A stretch of 64,000 bases of DNA from Anaeroglomus sp964630775 (GCA_964630775.1 CAZVYY010000009.1:1-64000); one strand, 5' to 3'. Shown: positions 1-7,679, counted from the first letter of the stretch. The notes: generated by a model not told the origin, from the sequence alone. Numbers and translations: made by a program.

Positions 1-118
1 AAAAGGGTGACCCGCAGGTCGCCCGTACGGAAATCAGAGCAGGTACGGGGGGGGCGATCCTTACAAAAAAGGGCGGAAACCAGGTTGGCCCCTGCGAAAT
101 GATCAAAAATTATGTGTC

Positions 119-197
119 GCCCCGTTGGGGCTTGGGTGGGGGATGATTGCTTTCCGGGCGTTCCCACGCCCGCTATTTCAGGGCGTCCCTTCGGGAC
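119..197. repeat. Intergenic element with three short hairpins
   Basis: The first 391 bases hold no convincing gene. Within them are three closely spaced perfect inverted repeats: GCCCC-GTT-GGGGC at 119-131, GGGCG-TTCCCA-CGCCC at 156-171, and GTCCC-TTC-GGGAC at 185-197. The TTC loop of the third recurs in hairpins at 791-801 and 56435-56447, which sit beside other palindromes. This looks like a non-coding interspersed element, not a terminator, because no T-tract follows. Confidence 0.4.
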
Positions 198-317
198 TGA
201 AAAGAAAAATCCATCGCTTGCGTTTTGGATTGCTGTAAATTTTGGGCAGACAGAGGGTTGAGACGGGTAAAGGGTGGGCTTTTTCTGGATAAATTGTGAA
301 AAATCATGGAAAAAGGC

Positions 318-350
318 TTGACTTTACATAGTATGTGATACATAATATGT
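318..350 (+). promoter_or_regulatory. padR promoter with tandem PadR-type operators
   Basis: A sigma-70-like promoter is visible: TTGACT at 318-323, a 17-base spacer, and CATAAT at 341-346. Two near-identical palindromes overlap it: ACATAGTATGT at 326-336 and ACATAATATGT at 340-350, with centres 14 bp apart. A half-site (TATGT) follows near 360-364. PadR repressors typically bind ATGT/ACAT dyads, so autorepression of the downstream padR gene is likely. Confidence 0.6.
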
Positions 351-391
351 AAAGAATAGTATGTGAGGCCTATCAATTAGGAGATAATACG

Positions 392-739
392 ATGCGATTT
401 GAACGGGAATTATTGAAGGGTGTGGCGCCGGTGGTGGTGCTTGAGATTCTGTCGCGGGGGCGGATGTACGGGTATGAGCTGGGTGAGGCGGTGGAAAAAC
501 GCAGCAAGGGGGTGTTGTCGCTGGGGCGGGGGACGCTGTATCCTTTGCTGTATAATCTGGAGGCAAAAGGTCTGGTTGTGGCGGAATGGGATGAGAATGA
601 GAGCAGCCGGAAGCGTCGGTATTATTCGATTACCAGTGACGGCCGGGCGGAGCTGGCCCAGCAGAAGGAGCAGTGGCAGGCGCTGCAGCAGGGTGTGAAT
701 CTGGTGTTTGGTTTTGGTGATGGGCTACAGACGGCGTAG
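392..739 (+). CDS. PadR family transcriptional regulator
   Basis: This is a 115-residue single-domain winged-helix protein of the PadR N-terminal family. It shows the family sequence around residues 18-75, including the segment GRGTLYPLLYNLEAKGLV that forms the recognition helix and wing, followed by RYYSITSDGR. An AGGAGA ribosome binding site sits just upstream of the ATG. The promoter carries tandem ATGT/ACAT dyads, so it probably represses itself. The next gene on the same strand encodes a HAAS-type membrane protein, and PadR regulators are commonly found beside HAAS proteins. The effector is unknown. The stop codon is TAG. Confidence 0.9.
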   Translation: MRFERELLKGVAPVVVLEILSRGRMYGYELGEAVEKRSKGVLSLGRGTLYPLLYNLEAKGLVVAEWDENESSRKRRYYSITSDGRAELAQQKEQWQALQQGVNLVFGFGDGLQTA

Positions 740-790
740 GAGGAGTCAAGATTGACGATTTTCGATTTTTGATTGAGAAATTAATCGGAA

Positions 791-836
791 TGTCTTCGAC
801 ATGAATGTTTACCTCAAGCGCGGAGGCTTGAGCTAC
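791..836 (+). repeat. REP-like palindromic element (copy 1)
   Basis: A small hairpin TGTC-TTC-GACA (791-801) is followed by a perfect 7-bp inverted repeat CTCAAGC-GCGGAG-GCTTGAG (813-832) and then CTAC (833-836). The same arrangement occurs at 56435-56482, and variants with covarying stems but the same GCTAC flank occur at 58382-58450. It lies between padR and the next gene. Confidence 0.6.
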
Positions 837-901
837 ATTGCGGCTGGGTGGAGTGGGGAAAGTGAGACACTGGAATGCGGGGAAACGACTGGAGAGAGAC
901 C

Positions 902-1759
902 ATGAAGGGTATAATGAGCAAAATCTGGCGGGTGACGGCGGGGCTGGTGATTGGGTGTGTAGTAAGCTATTTGCTTGTTGCGGCGCTGGATACGATGCTG
1001 GGGTATCCGAATGTTTTTAATCGGGCCACGGGCAGTGTCCTGATGATATGTCTGGTGTATGGTGTCTGTGCGACGGGGAGCATCGTGCTGCTGCTGATGT
1101 TTCCACGTGAAAAGCCTATCGTCTCGCAGGGATTTGACGGGCTGCCCAGGCCTGTCGGGGCCCTGATTGATGCGATTATTGAATCGATGCGGTATCGGCG
1201 GAGTGTGCGGGAGGATGTGCGGCAGGAGCTGACGGATCATTTTACCGATGCGCTGGCGGGCTGCGAGACGGAGGAACAGAAGGCCGCCCGGGTGAAGGAA
1301 TTGCTGGCGGACTTTGGGGATGTTGAATTATTGGGAATTTTGATGCGGCGGGCGAAGAAACGCTGCCGGCCGTTGTGGCGAACGATGGCGGCGCGGGCGT
1401 TTCAGGCGGTTGGGGTGCTGATTTTGCTGTTTTTTGTGTATGTGGGGTGGTTTTTCTGCGGCAGGCCTGCGGTGACAATCAATTACCTGGATGTGATGAA
1501 TCGGCAGGTGCGGCCGGTGGCGGATGACAGTCTGAATGCGTATCCATTGTATATTGAAGCCACACGATTATATCAGAAACTGGATGATGAGGGCAACTTC
1601 GATCAAACTCCCCGCAGTCTGACATCACTAAGTGAATCCCAGCGGCAGATTTTGGCGGGATGGCTTTCAGCGAATCAGAAGTTGTTGGAATTGGTTCGGG
1701 AAGGGAATGAAAAGCCTTACTTGAAAGTATTTATTTTATGTTTCGTAAAGCACTGTTAG
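902..1759 (+). CDS. HAAS-domain membrane protein, probably C-terminally truncated
   Basis: A 285-residue membrane protein. Two membrane segments lie near residues 10-32 and 48-68. A cytoplasmic HAAS-like helical segment follows (about 90-160, including RRSVREDVRQELTDHF), then a third membrane segment near 165-190 and an extracellular stretch. HAAS proteins usually accompany PadR regulators, as here. The start at 902 is preferred over 875 because GGAGAGAG lies just upstream. The protein ends abruptly after NEKPYLKVF with an AT-rich, hydrophobic tail of a different character (LKVFILCFVKHC). Relatives in this group seem to carry a longer helical extracellular domain. I infer that the 3' end was lost by deletion or rearrangement near 1720. 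Function unknown. Confidence 0.6.
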   Translation: MKGIMSKIWRVTAGLVIGCVVSYLLVAALDTMLGYPNVFNRATGSVLMICLVYGVCATGSIVLLLMFPREKPIVSQGFDGLPRPVGALIDAIIESMRYRRSVREDVRQELTDHFTDALAGCETEEQKAARVKELLADFGDVELLGILMRRAKKRCRPLWRTMAARAFQAVGVLILLFFVYVGWFFCGRPAVTINYLDVMNRQVRPVADDSLNAYPLYIEATRLYQKLDDEGNFDQTPRSLTSLSESQRQILAGWLSANQKLLELVREGNEKPYLKVFILCFVKHC

Positions 1760-1803
1760 ATATAGACATATCGCGTTGCATGTAAAAACATTTTAAAAAT
1801 ATA

Positions 1804-1847
1804 TTGACACCTTGTACAAATGTACGATATGATATTGTACAAGTGTA
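1804..1847 (+). promoter_or_regulatory. blaI promoter with two BlaI-type operators
   Basis: TTGACA (1804-1809) and TATGAT (1828-1833) are separated by 18 bases. Two TACANNTGTA dyads, the classical BlaI/MecI operator core, lie at 1815-1824 (TACAAATGTA) and 1838-1847 (TACAAGTGTA), 23 bp apart. The first lies between the -35 and -10 boxes and the second lies just downstream of the -10. This arrangement predicts autorepression of the blaI-blaR1 operon. Confidence 0.8.
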
Positions 1848-1862
1848 CAAGGAGATAAAGTG

Positions 1863-2252
1863 ATGCGAAACAAACCATTGTCACCGTTGAGTCCGGCCGA
1901 GACGGAAATATTGCGATTGGTCTGGCAGTTGGGGCAGCCGACAGTCCAGCAGGTTGTCGAGGCACTGCCGGCCGGCAGGACGATTTCATACGCCACGGTG
2001 CAGACGATGCTGCGGCGGCTGGAAAAGAAGGGGTATCTGGCCCATGATGTCAAGGGCAAGGCTCACGTTTTTCGACCTCTGGAACACAAAGACAAGGTGC
2101 TGCAGTCTGCGGTGACGGGCTTTCTGGATCGGCTGTTCGGGGGGGATGCGGTGCCGCTGGTGCAATACCTGGCAGAGCATAAGCATATCAGTACGGAGGA
2201 TATTGACCGGCTCAAATCGATTCTTGATGATTCGAAGGAACCTTCCAAATAA
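1863..2252 (+). CDS. BlaI/MecI/CopY family transcriptional repressor
   Basis: A 129-residue winged-helix repressor (130 residues if the overlapping GTG at 1860 is used). The N-terminal helix-turn-helix contains LSPAETEILRLVWQLG and YATVQTMLRRLEKKGYL, typical of the Penicillinase_R family. AAGGAGA lies 8 bases before the ATG at 1863. In known systems the partner membrane metalloprotease BlaR1 triggers cleavage of the repressor when it senses an external signal. The partner is encoded 11 bases downstream. Two matching operators overlap the promoter. No beta-lactamase is adjacent, so the regulon is probably wider than antibiotic resistance. Confidence 0.9.
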   Translation: MRNKPLSPLSPAETEILRLVWQLGQPTVQQVVEALPAGRTISYATVQTMLRRLEKKGYLAHDVKGKAHVFRPLEHKDKVLQSAVTGFLDRLFGGDAVPLVQYLAEHKHISTEDIDRLKSILDDSKEPSK

Positions 2253-2263
2253 GGAGCGTATTT

Positions 2264-4849
2264 ATGGAGACGACGGGATTATTTTTGGATTTTATAGCAA
2301 CCCAGAGCGTGCAGATTGCGATGGTTGTTGGGGTGGTGGCGGGGGTAAACTGGATGCTGCGGAATCGCAGTGCCCATATTCGGTACCTGTTGTGGCTGGT
2401 GGTGCTGTTCAAGTGTGTGACACCGCCTATTGTGACGTTTTCGTTGCCGGTGTTGCCGGGGGAAACAACGCTGCAGATGCCTTCGGCGGTACGATCGGAG
2501 ACGATGGATTATGGGTTGGTGGAGCCTGCTGCTGCGAAGACGGAAGCAGTGGAGAAGACAGCGGTGGCAGTGCCGGAGCAGATGCAGGTGAATTTGGCGA
2601 CTGTGGAGCCTCTTGCGGCGGCTCAGACAGAACGGCCGGGTTTAAGCAAGGCTTTGTTATGGGCGATACTTTGGGCGGCAGGGGCGGCTTGTTATCTGTT
2701 GTGGGCGTTGGGCCGGGCGATGCTGCTTGGGCGGCGATTGAAGCGCAGCCGTCGGCCATTGCCGGCGGAATTGATGGTTGAGCAGATTGAAACGCTGGCG
2801 CGGCTGTGGGATTACCCGGGGGGCTTTAAGGTCTGGCTGATGGATGGAATTGGTCAGCCGTTTGTGTGGGGGCTGTGGCGGGGGGCGATTTATCTGCCGA
2901 CGCGATTCCAGAGTATTCAGACTGACCGGCAAAAGGCGATTGTGATTCACGAGATGGCGCATGTGGTTCGGCTGGATGCGTTTGTCAACCTGCTGCAGAT
3001 TCTGATTCAGGGTTTGTTCTGGTTTCATCCGCTGGTGTGGCTGGCCAACCGGGTTATTCGGCAGGAACGGGAAAAATGCTGCGATGAGATTGCCGTGGCC
3101 CGGCTGGGAACGGCGCCGCGGGAGTACGGCAGTGCGATTGTGGATACGCTGCTGCAGGAGGTTCAGCCATCATTTACCATTCCGACGCTGGCGGTGTCGG
3201 GGCCGGTGAAGAATATCGAGGATCGGATCAAGACGATTATGCAGCCGGGCAGGCGGTTTTTACGGCGGCCATCGACGGTCGCGATGCTGATTATCGGATT
3301 GCTGGCGGCGGTGGTGGTGCCGACGACAATTGCGCTGACACATAAAGTGACACCGCCGGACTATGTGCTTAGCGGGACGGTGATGGATGCCCAAAGCGGC
3401 CAGCCGATTGCGGGCGCGATTGTGCTGGATGATGGCTATGGGCCGCAGCCGTATCAAAAGGGGATTACCGATGATGCGGGGAAATTTGAGTACAAAAGCT
3501 GGAATGAGGAACATAATATCACGGCCAGGGCGGATGGGTATCATTCGCAGACGAAGGTATTTACGACAGCTCCGTTTGATAATTCCAGGGCGCTGGATTT
3601 CAAGCTTTCCAAAGCCGCACCGGGAGAAAAGATTGACCTTGTTCCTGCGGCATTTGACCTGCAGATCGATTCCCAGCGCGGTGTATGTTTTCCGGTGGTC
3701 ACGATAGCCAATGAGGGCAAGGCGGCTCTGCCGAAAATGAAACTGCGGTTTTATCGCGGCAGTCCTGACCAGAATCTGGATGAGGTTGGCAATGAACATC
3801 ACGGCTGGCATGAGGCCGGGCCGATTGAGGCGGGTAAAACATGGCGAGAAAGGACCGATGGTTTTCATCTGGACGATGGTGTCTATGAATTTGCTGTGGT
3901 CCTGGATTATGATAATGCGATTGCCGAGACGGATGAAACCAATAATGCCATGAGTTTGCAGATTAAGGTGGTCAATGGGCAGGTTGCGGAGAAAAAAGTG
4001 ACACCGTCTGCACATAAGGAATTGCTATCGGAGGCCGGAACACGGGAGCTTTCTCAAGCGATCCTTCTGGAGCGGAAGGAATTATTAAAGAAGATGCTGG
4101 AGACGGAGGAAAAGAAGTTTCAAGGCGGGATTTCCGGGCCTATGGAAGTTTTTGAGGCGAAATTGAATTTGCTGGCAGTTGAAAAGGAATTAGCTAAGAC
4201 CTCACAGGAGCGGATTGTTGTTTTGCAGCAAATGCTGGCTCTGCGTCAGGAGGCGGAAAACACGACAAAACTTATGTTTGAATCCGGACGGGCCACGGAA
4301 GCCCAACTGAATCAGGCCAAACTCGAGCGTCTGAAGGCGGAGGAAGAACTTGCCAGAGCAGAAGCGATTGAAAAGCAATCCGGGGGAAAGTTGAATGATT
4401 TGCAGATACCAACAGGGGCAGCTTTGCGAGTGTCGAATGCCCTGAAGACCATATCTGATATGATATTAAAAATTGAAATGGAGTGGAATGACAAGAATAC
4501 CGTTTTATTGGCGGATTATTTTGACCGGATTAATGAAGCCTGTGACGATTTGGAGGGTAAAAATTGGACCGAAATTCCGGATGTGTCCGAGTGGGGACAA
4601 TTGCCGTCGAGACTGGTCGATACACTCGAATTACTTCACAAAATCGAAGAAACTGCCGAAGGATGTCGAAGCCTGGCCGCAGCCAAGCAGGGCGAGTTAT
4701 TGGAGCAACACTGGAAGACATTAAAAGTACATTATAATACCCTCTGTCTGTTCCTGCAGCCCAGGCAGCAGGCTGCGGATGGCGTGCGGGATTCAAAGGA
4801 CAGCGTTGAGGCTGGTAAAAGAACGGATGTGAAGATCAAAATTCCGTAG
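2264..4849 (+). CDS. BlaR1-like M56 metallopeptidase with extracellular CARDB and coiled-coil tail
   Basis: An 861-residue integral-membrane sensor protease. Several N-terminal membrane helices surround an M56 peptidase domain with the zinc motif HEMAH at residues 229-233. A further membrane helix lies near residue 340. The long C-terminal part should be extracytoplasmic: a carboxypeptidase-regulatory-like beta domain (about 365-450), a CARDB-like adhesion domain (about 465-570), a long charged coiled coil (about 586-709), then a helical end. Classical BlaR1 has a penicillin-binding domain here instead, so the ligand is likely different. It forms an operon with blaI (11-base gap, AAGGAG ribosome binding site). 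The likely role is signal-dependent inactivation of BlaI. Confidence 0.85.
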   Translation: METTGLFLDFIATQSVQIAMVVGVVAGVNWMLRNRSAHIRYLLWLVVLFKCVTPPIVTFSLPVLPGETTLQMPSAVRSETMDYGLVEPAAAKTEAVEKTAVAVPEQMQVNLATVEPLAAAQTERPGLSKALLWAILWAAGAACYLLWALGRAMLLGRRLKRSRRPLPAELMVEQIETLARLWDYPGGFKVWLMDGIGQPFVWGLWRGAIYLPTRFQSIQTDRQKAIVIHEMAHVVRLDAFVNLLQILIQGLFWFHPLVWLANRVIRQEREKCCDEIAVARLGTAPREYGSAIVDTLLQEVQPSFTIPTLAVSGPVKNIEDRIKTIMQPGRRFLRRPSTVAMLIIGLLAAVVVPTTIALTHKVTPPDYVLSGTVMDAQSGQPIAGAIVLDDGYGPQPYQKGITDDAGKFEYKSWNEEHNITARADGYHSQTKVFTTAPFDNSRALDFKLSKAAPGEKIDLVPAAFDLQIDSQRGVCFPVVTIANEGKAALPKMKLRFYRGSPDQNLDEVGNEHHGWHEAGPIEAGKTWRERTDGFHLDDGVYEFAVVLDYDNAIAETDETNNAMSLQIKVVNGQVAEKKVTPSAHKELLSEAGTRELSQAILLERKELLKKMLETEEKKFQGGISGPMEVFEAKLNLLAVEKELAKTSQERIVVLQQMLALRQEAENTTKLMFESGRATEAQLNQAKLERLKAEEELARAEAIEKQSGGKLNDLQIPTGAALRVSNALKTISDMILKIEMEWNDKNTVLLADYFDRINEACDDLEGKNWTEIPDVSEWGQLPSRLVDTLELLHKIEETAEGCRSLAAAKQGELLEQHWKTLKVHYNTLCLFLQPRQQAADGVRDSKDSVEAGKRTDVKIKIP

Positions 4850-4874
4850 GGTTTGAAATAAGCTACGTGCATTT

Positions 4875-4924
4875 AAAAAGGACTGGTACACGGCGCCGGG
4901 CGGCGGGGTGGACCAGTCCTTTTT
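4875..4924. terminator. Bidirectional rho-independent terminator
   Basis: A 13-bp perfect inverted repeat, AAAAAGGACTGGT at 4875-4887 and ACCAGTCCTTTTT at 4912-4924, encloses a GC-rich loop. The A- and T-tracts at its ends let it serve both the blaR1-like gene and the convergent gene ending at 4951. Confidence 0.85.
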
Positions 4925-4950
4925 CCGGGAAAGGGGTTTCGGAGGGGAGG

Positions 4951-5940
4951 TTAATCCCATTTTACTTTTTCGGATTCCGAAAGCAGTTTTTTGACGCGTT
5001 CGTCAACGGCGGCATCCTTGTTGTTTTTGAGTTTGTCCAGTTCGCCTTCGCGGGCTTTGACTTCTTTCTGCAATTCTTCCAGCCGTCTCCGCATGTCGTC
5101 GTACTGCATCTGCATTTTGGCCATAATCAGGTCAAAGCGGCGTGAAACGAGGGGGCTGAGTTCGGCGACCAGTTTTTCTTTGTCCTGGCCCTTCGCTCTG
5201 CGAATCTGTTTCAATAATTCGTCTGTCAGCCGCTGATTTTCCATATCTTCTTTCAGGATCGCAGCCAGCCTGGGATTATTGCGTTCGGCCTCAATGATGG
5301 GGCCATATCGCCGCATGAGTTCGGCCATCTTGCCGATGTATTCCTCGGGTTTCTTTTCGCGGAGTTCTTTGATTTCCACGGCCTGGATGGGGTAATTTTT
5401 CTCCAGCCATGCGATAAACTCGTTATGCATCCGCTCGATGCGATCCTTCCAGGGGGTACCGAAGCCGGGCTGGCCGCCGGGTTGTACCGGGCCGGAGCGG
5501 TCAGGACCGCCGGGGCCCTGTCCCCGTCCGCCCATGTCTTCCGGCGGGGCACCCTCGGGACGTCTGTCCCGGTCTCTGCCGCCGCGTTCGAACTGCTGGC
5601 GCATCTGACGGAAGCGACTGGTAAATTCCGCTCGAATCTGTTTGCGGAATTCGTCGGGATTGTTCTTGCGGAGCTTTTCAAACTCATCGGCTTTGGCCGG
5701 GTCCTGGATGCGGATTTGTTCGAGGAACTGATCGATGCGTTCATCGGGCAATTGCGGCTCAGGGCGGGCCAGTTCCTCGGCCCAGAAATCGTCCATGGCG
5801 GCAGTTGTACTGGTCGCTTCTTTTTCTGTTTCGGCTTGTTTTGCTGTGTTCTCAGGCTTGTCTGTCTGGGCAAAAGAAACCAGACACAACAGCCCGCTCA
5901 GCGACAGGCTCATCAAAATGAGGGTTATTTTACGATTCAT
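4951..5940 (-). CDS. Secreted coiled-coil protein next to an ECF sigma/anti-sigma pair
   Basis: A 329-residue protein with a Sec signal peptide ending near residue 24 (FAQ). It has a helical segment rich in E, Q and R (about 50-120), a Gly/Pro/Asp-rich linker (about 122-160), and a second helical region. The second region ends in a long heptad-like coil (about 275-325) with many methionines (MAKMQMQYDDMRRR). It is the last gene of a three-gene operon, 5 bases after the putative anti-sigma factor. The order sigma, anti-sigma, periplasmic helical protein resembles metal-sensing systems such as CnrYXH, in which the periplasmic protein is the sensor. That role is an inference from context. No enzyme motif was recognised. 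Confidence 0.65.
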   Translation of the reverse strand: MNRKITLILMSLSLSGLLCLVSFAQTDKPENTAKQAETEKEATSTTAAMDDFWAEELARPEPQLPDERIDQFLEQIRIQDPAKADEFEKLRKNNPDEFRKQIRAEFTSRFRQMRQQFERGGRDRDRRPEGAPPEDMGGRGQGPGGPDRSGPVQPGGQPGFGTPWKDRIERMHNEFIAWLEKNYPIQAVEIKELREKKPEEYIGKMAELMRRYGPIIEAERNNPRLAAILKEDMENQRLTDELLKQIRRAKGQDKEKLVAELSPLVSRRFDLIMAKMQMQYDDMRRRLEELQKEVKAREGELDKLKNNKDAAVDERVKKLLSESEKVKWD

Positions 5941-5945
5941 TCAAA

Positions 5946-6464
5946 TTATCCTTTCCAGAAATCGGTACTGCTGGCGATGACTTCAAGACTTTCAATTTCG
6001 GTGGACAGGTTGCTGTCGTCTTCAAACCACTTGAGGGTTTTGTCCTGAACAGATTCGACCTGTCCGGCGACGGCTTCAATTTTGGCCATAAGAGTATTGA
6101 CCGGATTGCTGTCCGAGGCGGCGCTGTCTTCCCAGATGTGGGCCGTGGAGGCGATGAGCTCAACGGGGATAGCAGTTTTCTGGTTGCTGAATATGACCCA
6201 GCCTGTGGTGGCCAGAAGCAGGGCCGCGGCGGTCGACAGATAGAAGCGTATCGTGGCGGCGGGGCGGACGGCCCGGACGGAGACAGCCAGATGCCGGCTG
6301 ACCCGCTGCTTGAGAGCATCGAGAGACTGGTCGGAGAGCCTGGGAGTGGGCATGGCGGCCAGCATCTCCTGGGCTTCCTGAATCTCCTCGGCCATTCGGG
6401 CCGCTTCCTGACTGTCCATAAACTGCTCAATCAGGGCTTTTAATTCATTTTTGTTTTCTTTCAT
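5946..6464 (-). CDS. Putative membrane-anchored anti-sigma factor
   Basis: A 172-residue protein with a cytoplasmic acidic N-terminal half (about 1-80), a single membrane segment (about 85-107, YLSTAAALLLATTGWVIF) and a short extracytoplasmic C-terminal part. The start is placed at 6464 because this ATG overlaps the sigma factor stop codon as ATGA, a sign of translational coupling. Size, topology and position immediately after an ECF sigma gene are those of anti-sigma factors. I see no zinc-binding ZAS motif (HxxxCxxC), so it belongs to another class. It probably sequesters the upstream sigma factor at the membrane. Confidence 0.65.
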   Translation of the reverse strand: MKENKNELKALIEQFMDSQEAARMAEEIQEAQEMLAAMPTPRLSDQSLDALKQRVSRHLAVSVRAVRPAATIRFYLSTAAALLLATTGWVIFSNQKTAIPVELIASTAHIWEDSAASDSNPVNTLMAKIEAVAGQVESVQDKTLKWFEDDSNLSTEIESLEVIASSTDFWKG

Positions 6465-6997
6465 AAGACACCTCCGACCTGCATGAGTTCCCGGAGTTTT
6501 TTCATACCCCGGTGAATCTTGCATAATGTCGTTCCAATAGGTTCATTTCGCCTTTCGGCGAGTTCCTTAAAGCTTAAATCGGCATAAAACCGCAGCATAA
6601 TCAGTTCGGCAATGTCGGGTTCGAGACGCCCAAGGGCCTGCTGCAGGCGAATTTCCATGTCGTTTTCCTTTTCGGGAGCGGTTTCGACCTGTACGGTTTT
6701 GGCTTTTTCGGCCAGCATTTTCCGCTGACGGTACTGGCTTCGCAGATGGTCCTTGAATAAATTGCCTGCAATGGTGAAAAGCCAGCTATCGAAGGAACTG
6801 CCTTGCCAGGAACCGATTTTTTCGACTAATTTGACAAAGAGCTCGCTATTTAAGTCCTCGGCGGTATCCCGAGAGCCGCTGAGGCGGTAAAAGAATCCAA
6901 AGCATCGATTGGCGTACAGATCAATAAGCTCATTAAAAGCCTCCGACTGTCCCGCTTTGCACTTTTCAATCAGGTTGTTTAATTGCTCTGGATTCAT
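6461..6997 (-). CDS. ECF RNA polymerase sigma factor
   Basis: A 178-residue sigma-70 family protein of ECF architecture. Region 2 spans about residues 10-85 and includes DTAEDLNSELFVKLVEKI and the -10 binding helix FDSWLFTIAGNLFKDHLR. Region 4 spans about 110-170 and includes LSFKELAERRNEPIGTTLCK, the helix-turn-helix that contacts the -35 element. It is first in an operon with a putative anti-sigma factor (ATGA overlap) and a secreted coiled-coil protein. It probably responds to an envelope signal and may autoregulate. No promoter was identified with confidence upstream. Confidence 0.9.
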   Translation of the reverse strand: MNPEQLNNLIEKCKAGQSEAFNELIDLYANRCFGFFYRLSGSRDTAEDLNSELFVKLVEKIGSWQGSSFDSWLFTIAGNLFKDHLRSQYRQRKMLAEKAKTVQVETAPEKENDMEIRLQQALGRLEPDIAELIMLRFYADLSFKELAERRNEPIGTTLCKIHRGMKKLRELMQVGGVL

Positions 6998-7086
6998 CTG
7001 CCGTTTGTTTTCACTATTTCAGACGGTTGATATGGGAGAAATATTGCATCCAATTAAGAATTTATAAATCGATGTAAATAAACGAC

Positions 7087-7416
7087 TTAATGGTCTTTCG
7101 GTGGATTATGGTCGTCGGGAAATTCAAAGCCGTGAGGGGGTTCAGGGGCGTCCTCATCGTCATATTTCCAACTATCCGCCTCTTCTATATCATCAATCTC
7201 TCTTTTGATGTACTTGAAGATTTTGTCCTGGAGGGGGGCCATACGGCTCTGGAAAGCGTTCATGCGGGCGAAGGCCTGGAGGAGCAGGTCCGTTTTCAGG
7301 AGTTGCCATTTAGCGACACATTCTGTCTCTTTTATATTATTAAAGGGGTCGCACAGGAAAATCCGCCGGCCGTCGGGTTCCTGCCGGTAAAATTCGCAAT
7401 CTTTACACTGGATCAT
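7087..7416 (-). CDS. Small four-cysteine protein, possible zinc ribbon
   Basis: A 109-residue protein of unknown function. The N-terminus contains CKDC (residues 4-7) and then two more cysteines in LCDPF and ECVAKW, a spacing that could form a zinc site. The middle is helical and amphipathic (LLLQAFARMNAFQSRM), and the C-terminal third is strongly acidic and rich in Pro, Asp and His. The start at 7416 is chosen because GGAGA lies 5 bases upstream; the reading frame is open further up to 7464. It stands alone, divergent from the tiny basic-peptide gene at 7538. Confidence 0.65.
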   Translation of the reverse strand: MIQCKDCEFYRQEPDGRRIFLCDPFNNIKETECVAKWQLLKTDLLLQAFARMNAFQSRMAPLQDKIFKYIKREIDDIEEADSWKYDDEDAPEPPHGFEFPDDHNPPKDH

Positions 7417-7451
7417 AAAGGTCTCCAATCGGAAATTTTCTAAAGGGGGTC

Positions 7452-7479
7452 TTGCAATTTCCATAACATTCTATATACT
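7452..7479 (+). promoter_or_regulatory. Candidate promoter for the 27-residue basic peptide gene
   Basis: TTGCAA (7452-7457) and TATACT (7474-7479) are separated by 16 bases and lie about 60 bases before the small ORF at 7538. The match is moderate. Confidence 0.35.
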
Positions 7480-7537
7480 AATCACCCAAAACTGTTTTGG
7501 CAAAATGTTTATGAATTAAGAATTTTTGGAGATTCTG

Positions 7538-7621
7538 ATGGCTAAATCGAGACGCAGACGCAAAATCGGCAGCAAAAAGAGGAAGGCCCGCTGGAAGACC
7601 CGGCATAAAATCACCGGCTAA
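7538..7621 (+). CDS. 27-residue highly basic peptide, possible small ribosomal protein
   Basis: A tiny ORF that standard size cut-offs miss. It encodes 27 residues beginning MAKSRRRRKIG and ending KTRHKITG, of which 15 are Lys, Arg or His and none is acidic. A GGAG ribosome binding site lies 6 bases before the ATG, a candidate promoter lies upstream, and a strong terminator follows at 7680. Composition and length resemble very small ribosomal proteins, for example THX or the AURKAIP1/COX24-like bL37/bS22 family. This assignment is an inference from composition and a KKRK...TRHK pattern, not a confirmed homology. A DNA- or RNA-binding role is the alternative. Confidence 0.6.
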   Translation: MAKSRRRRKIGSKKRKARWKTRHKITG

Positions 7622-7679
7622 GGCGTAGTCTAACTCTTGCCTGCGGTTTCGTTTACTGATAAGCGGGCGTAGTATACAC

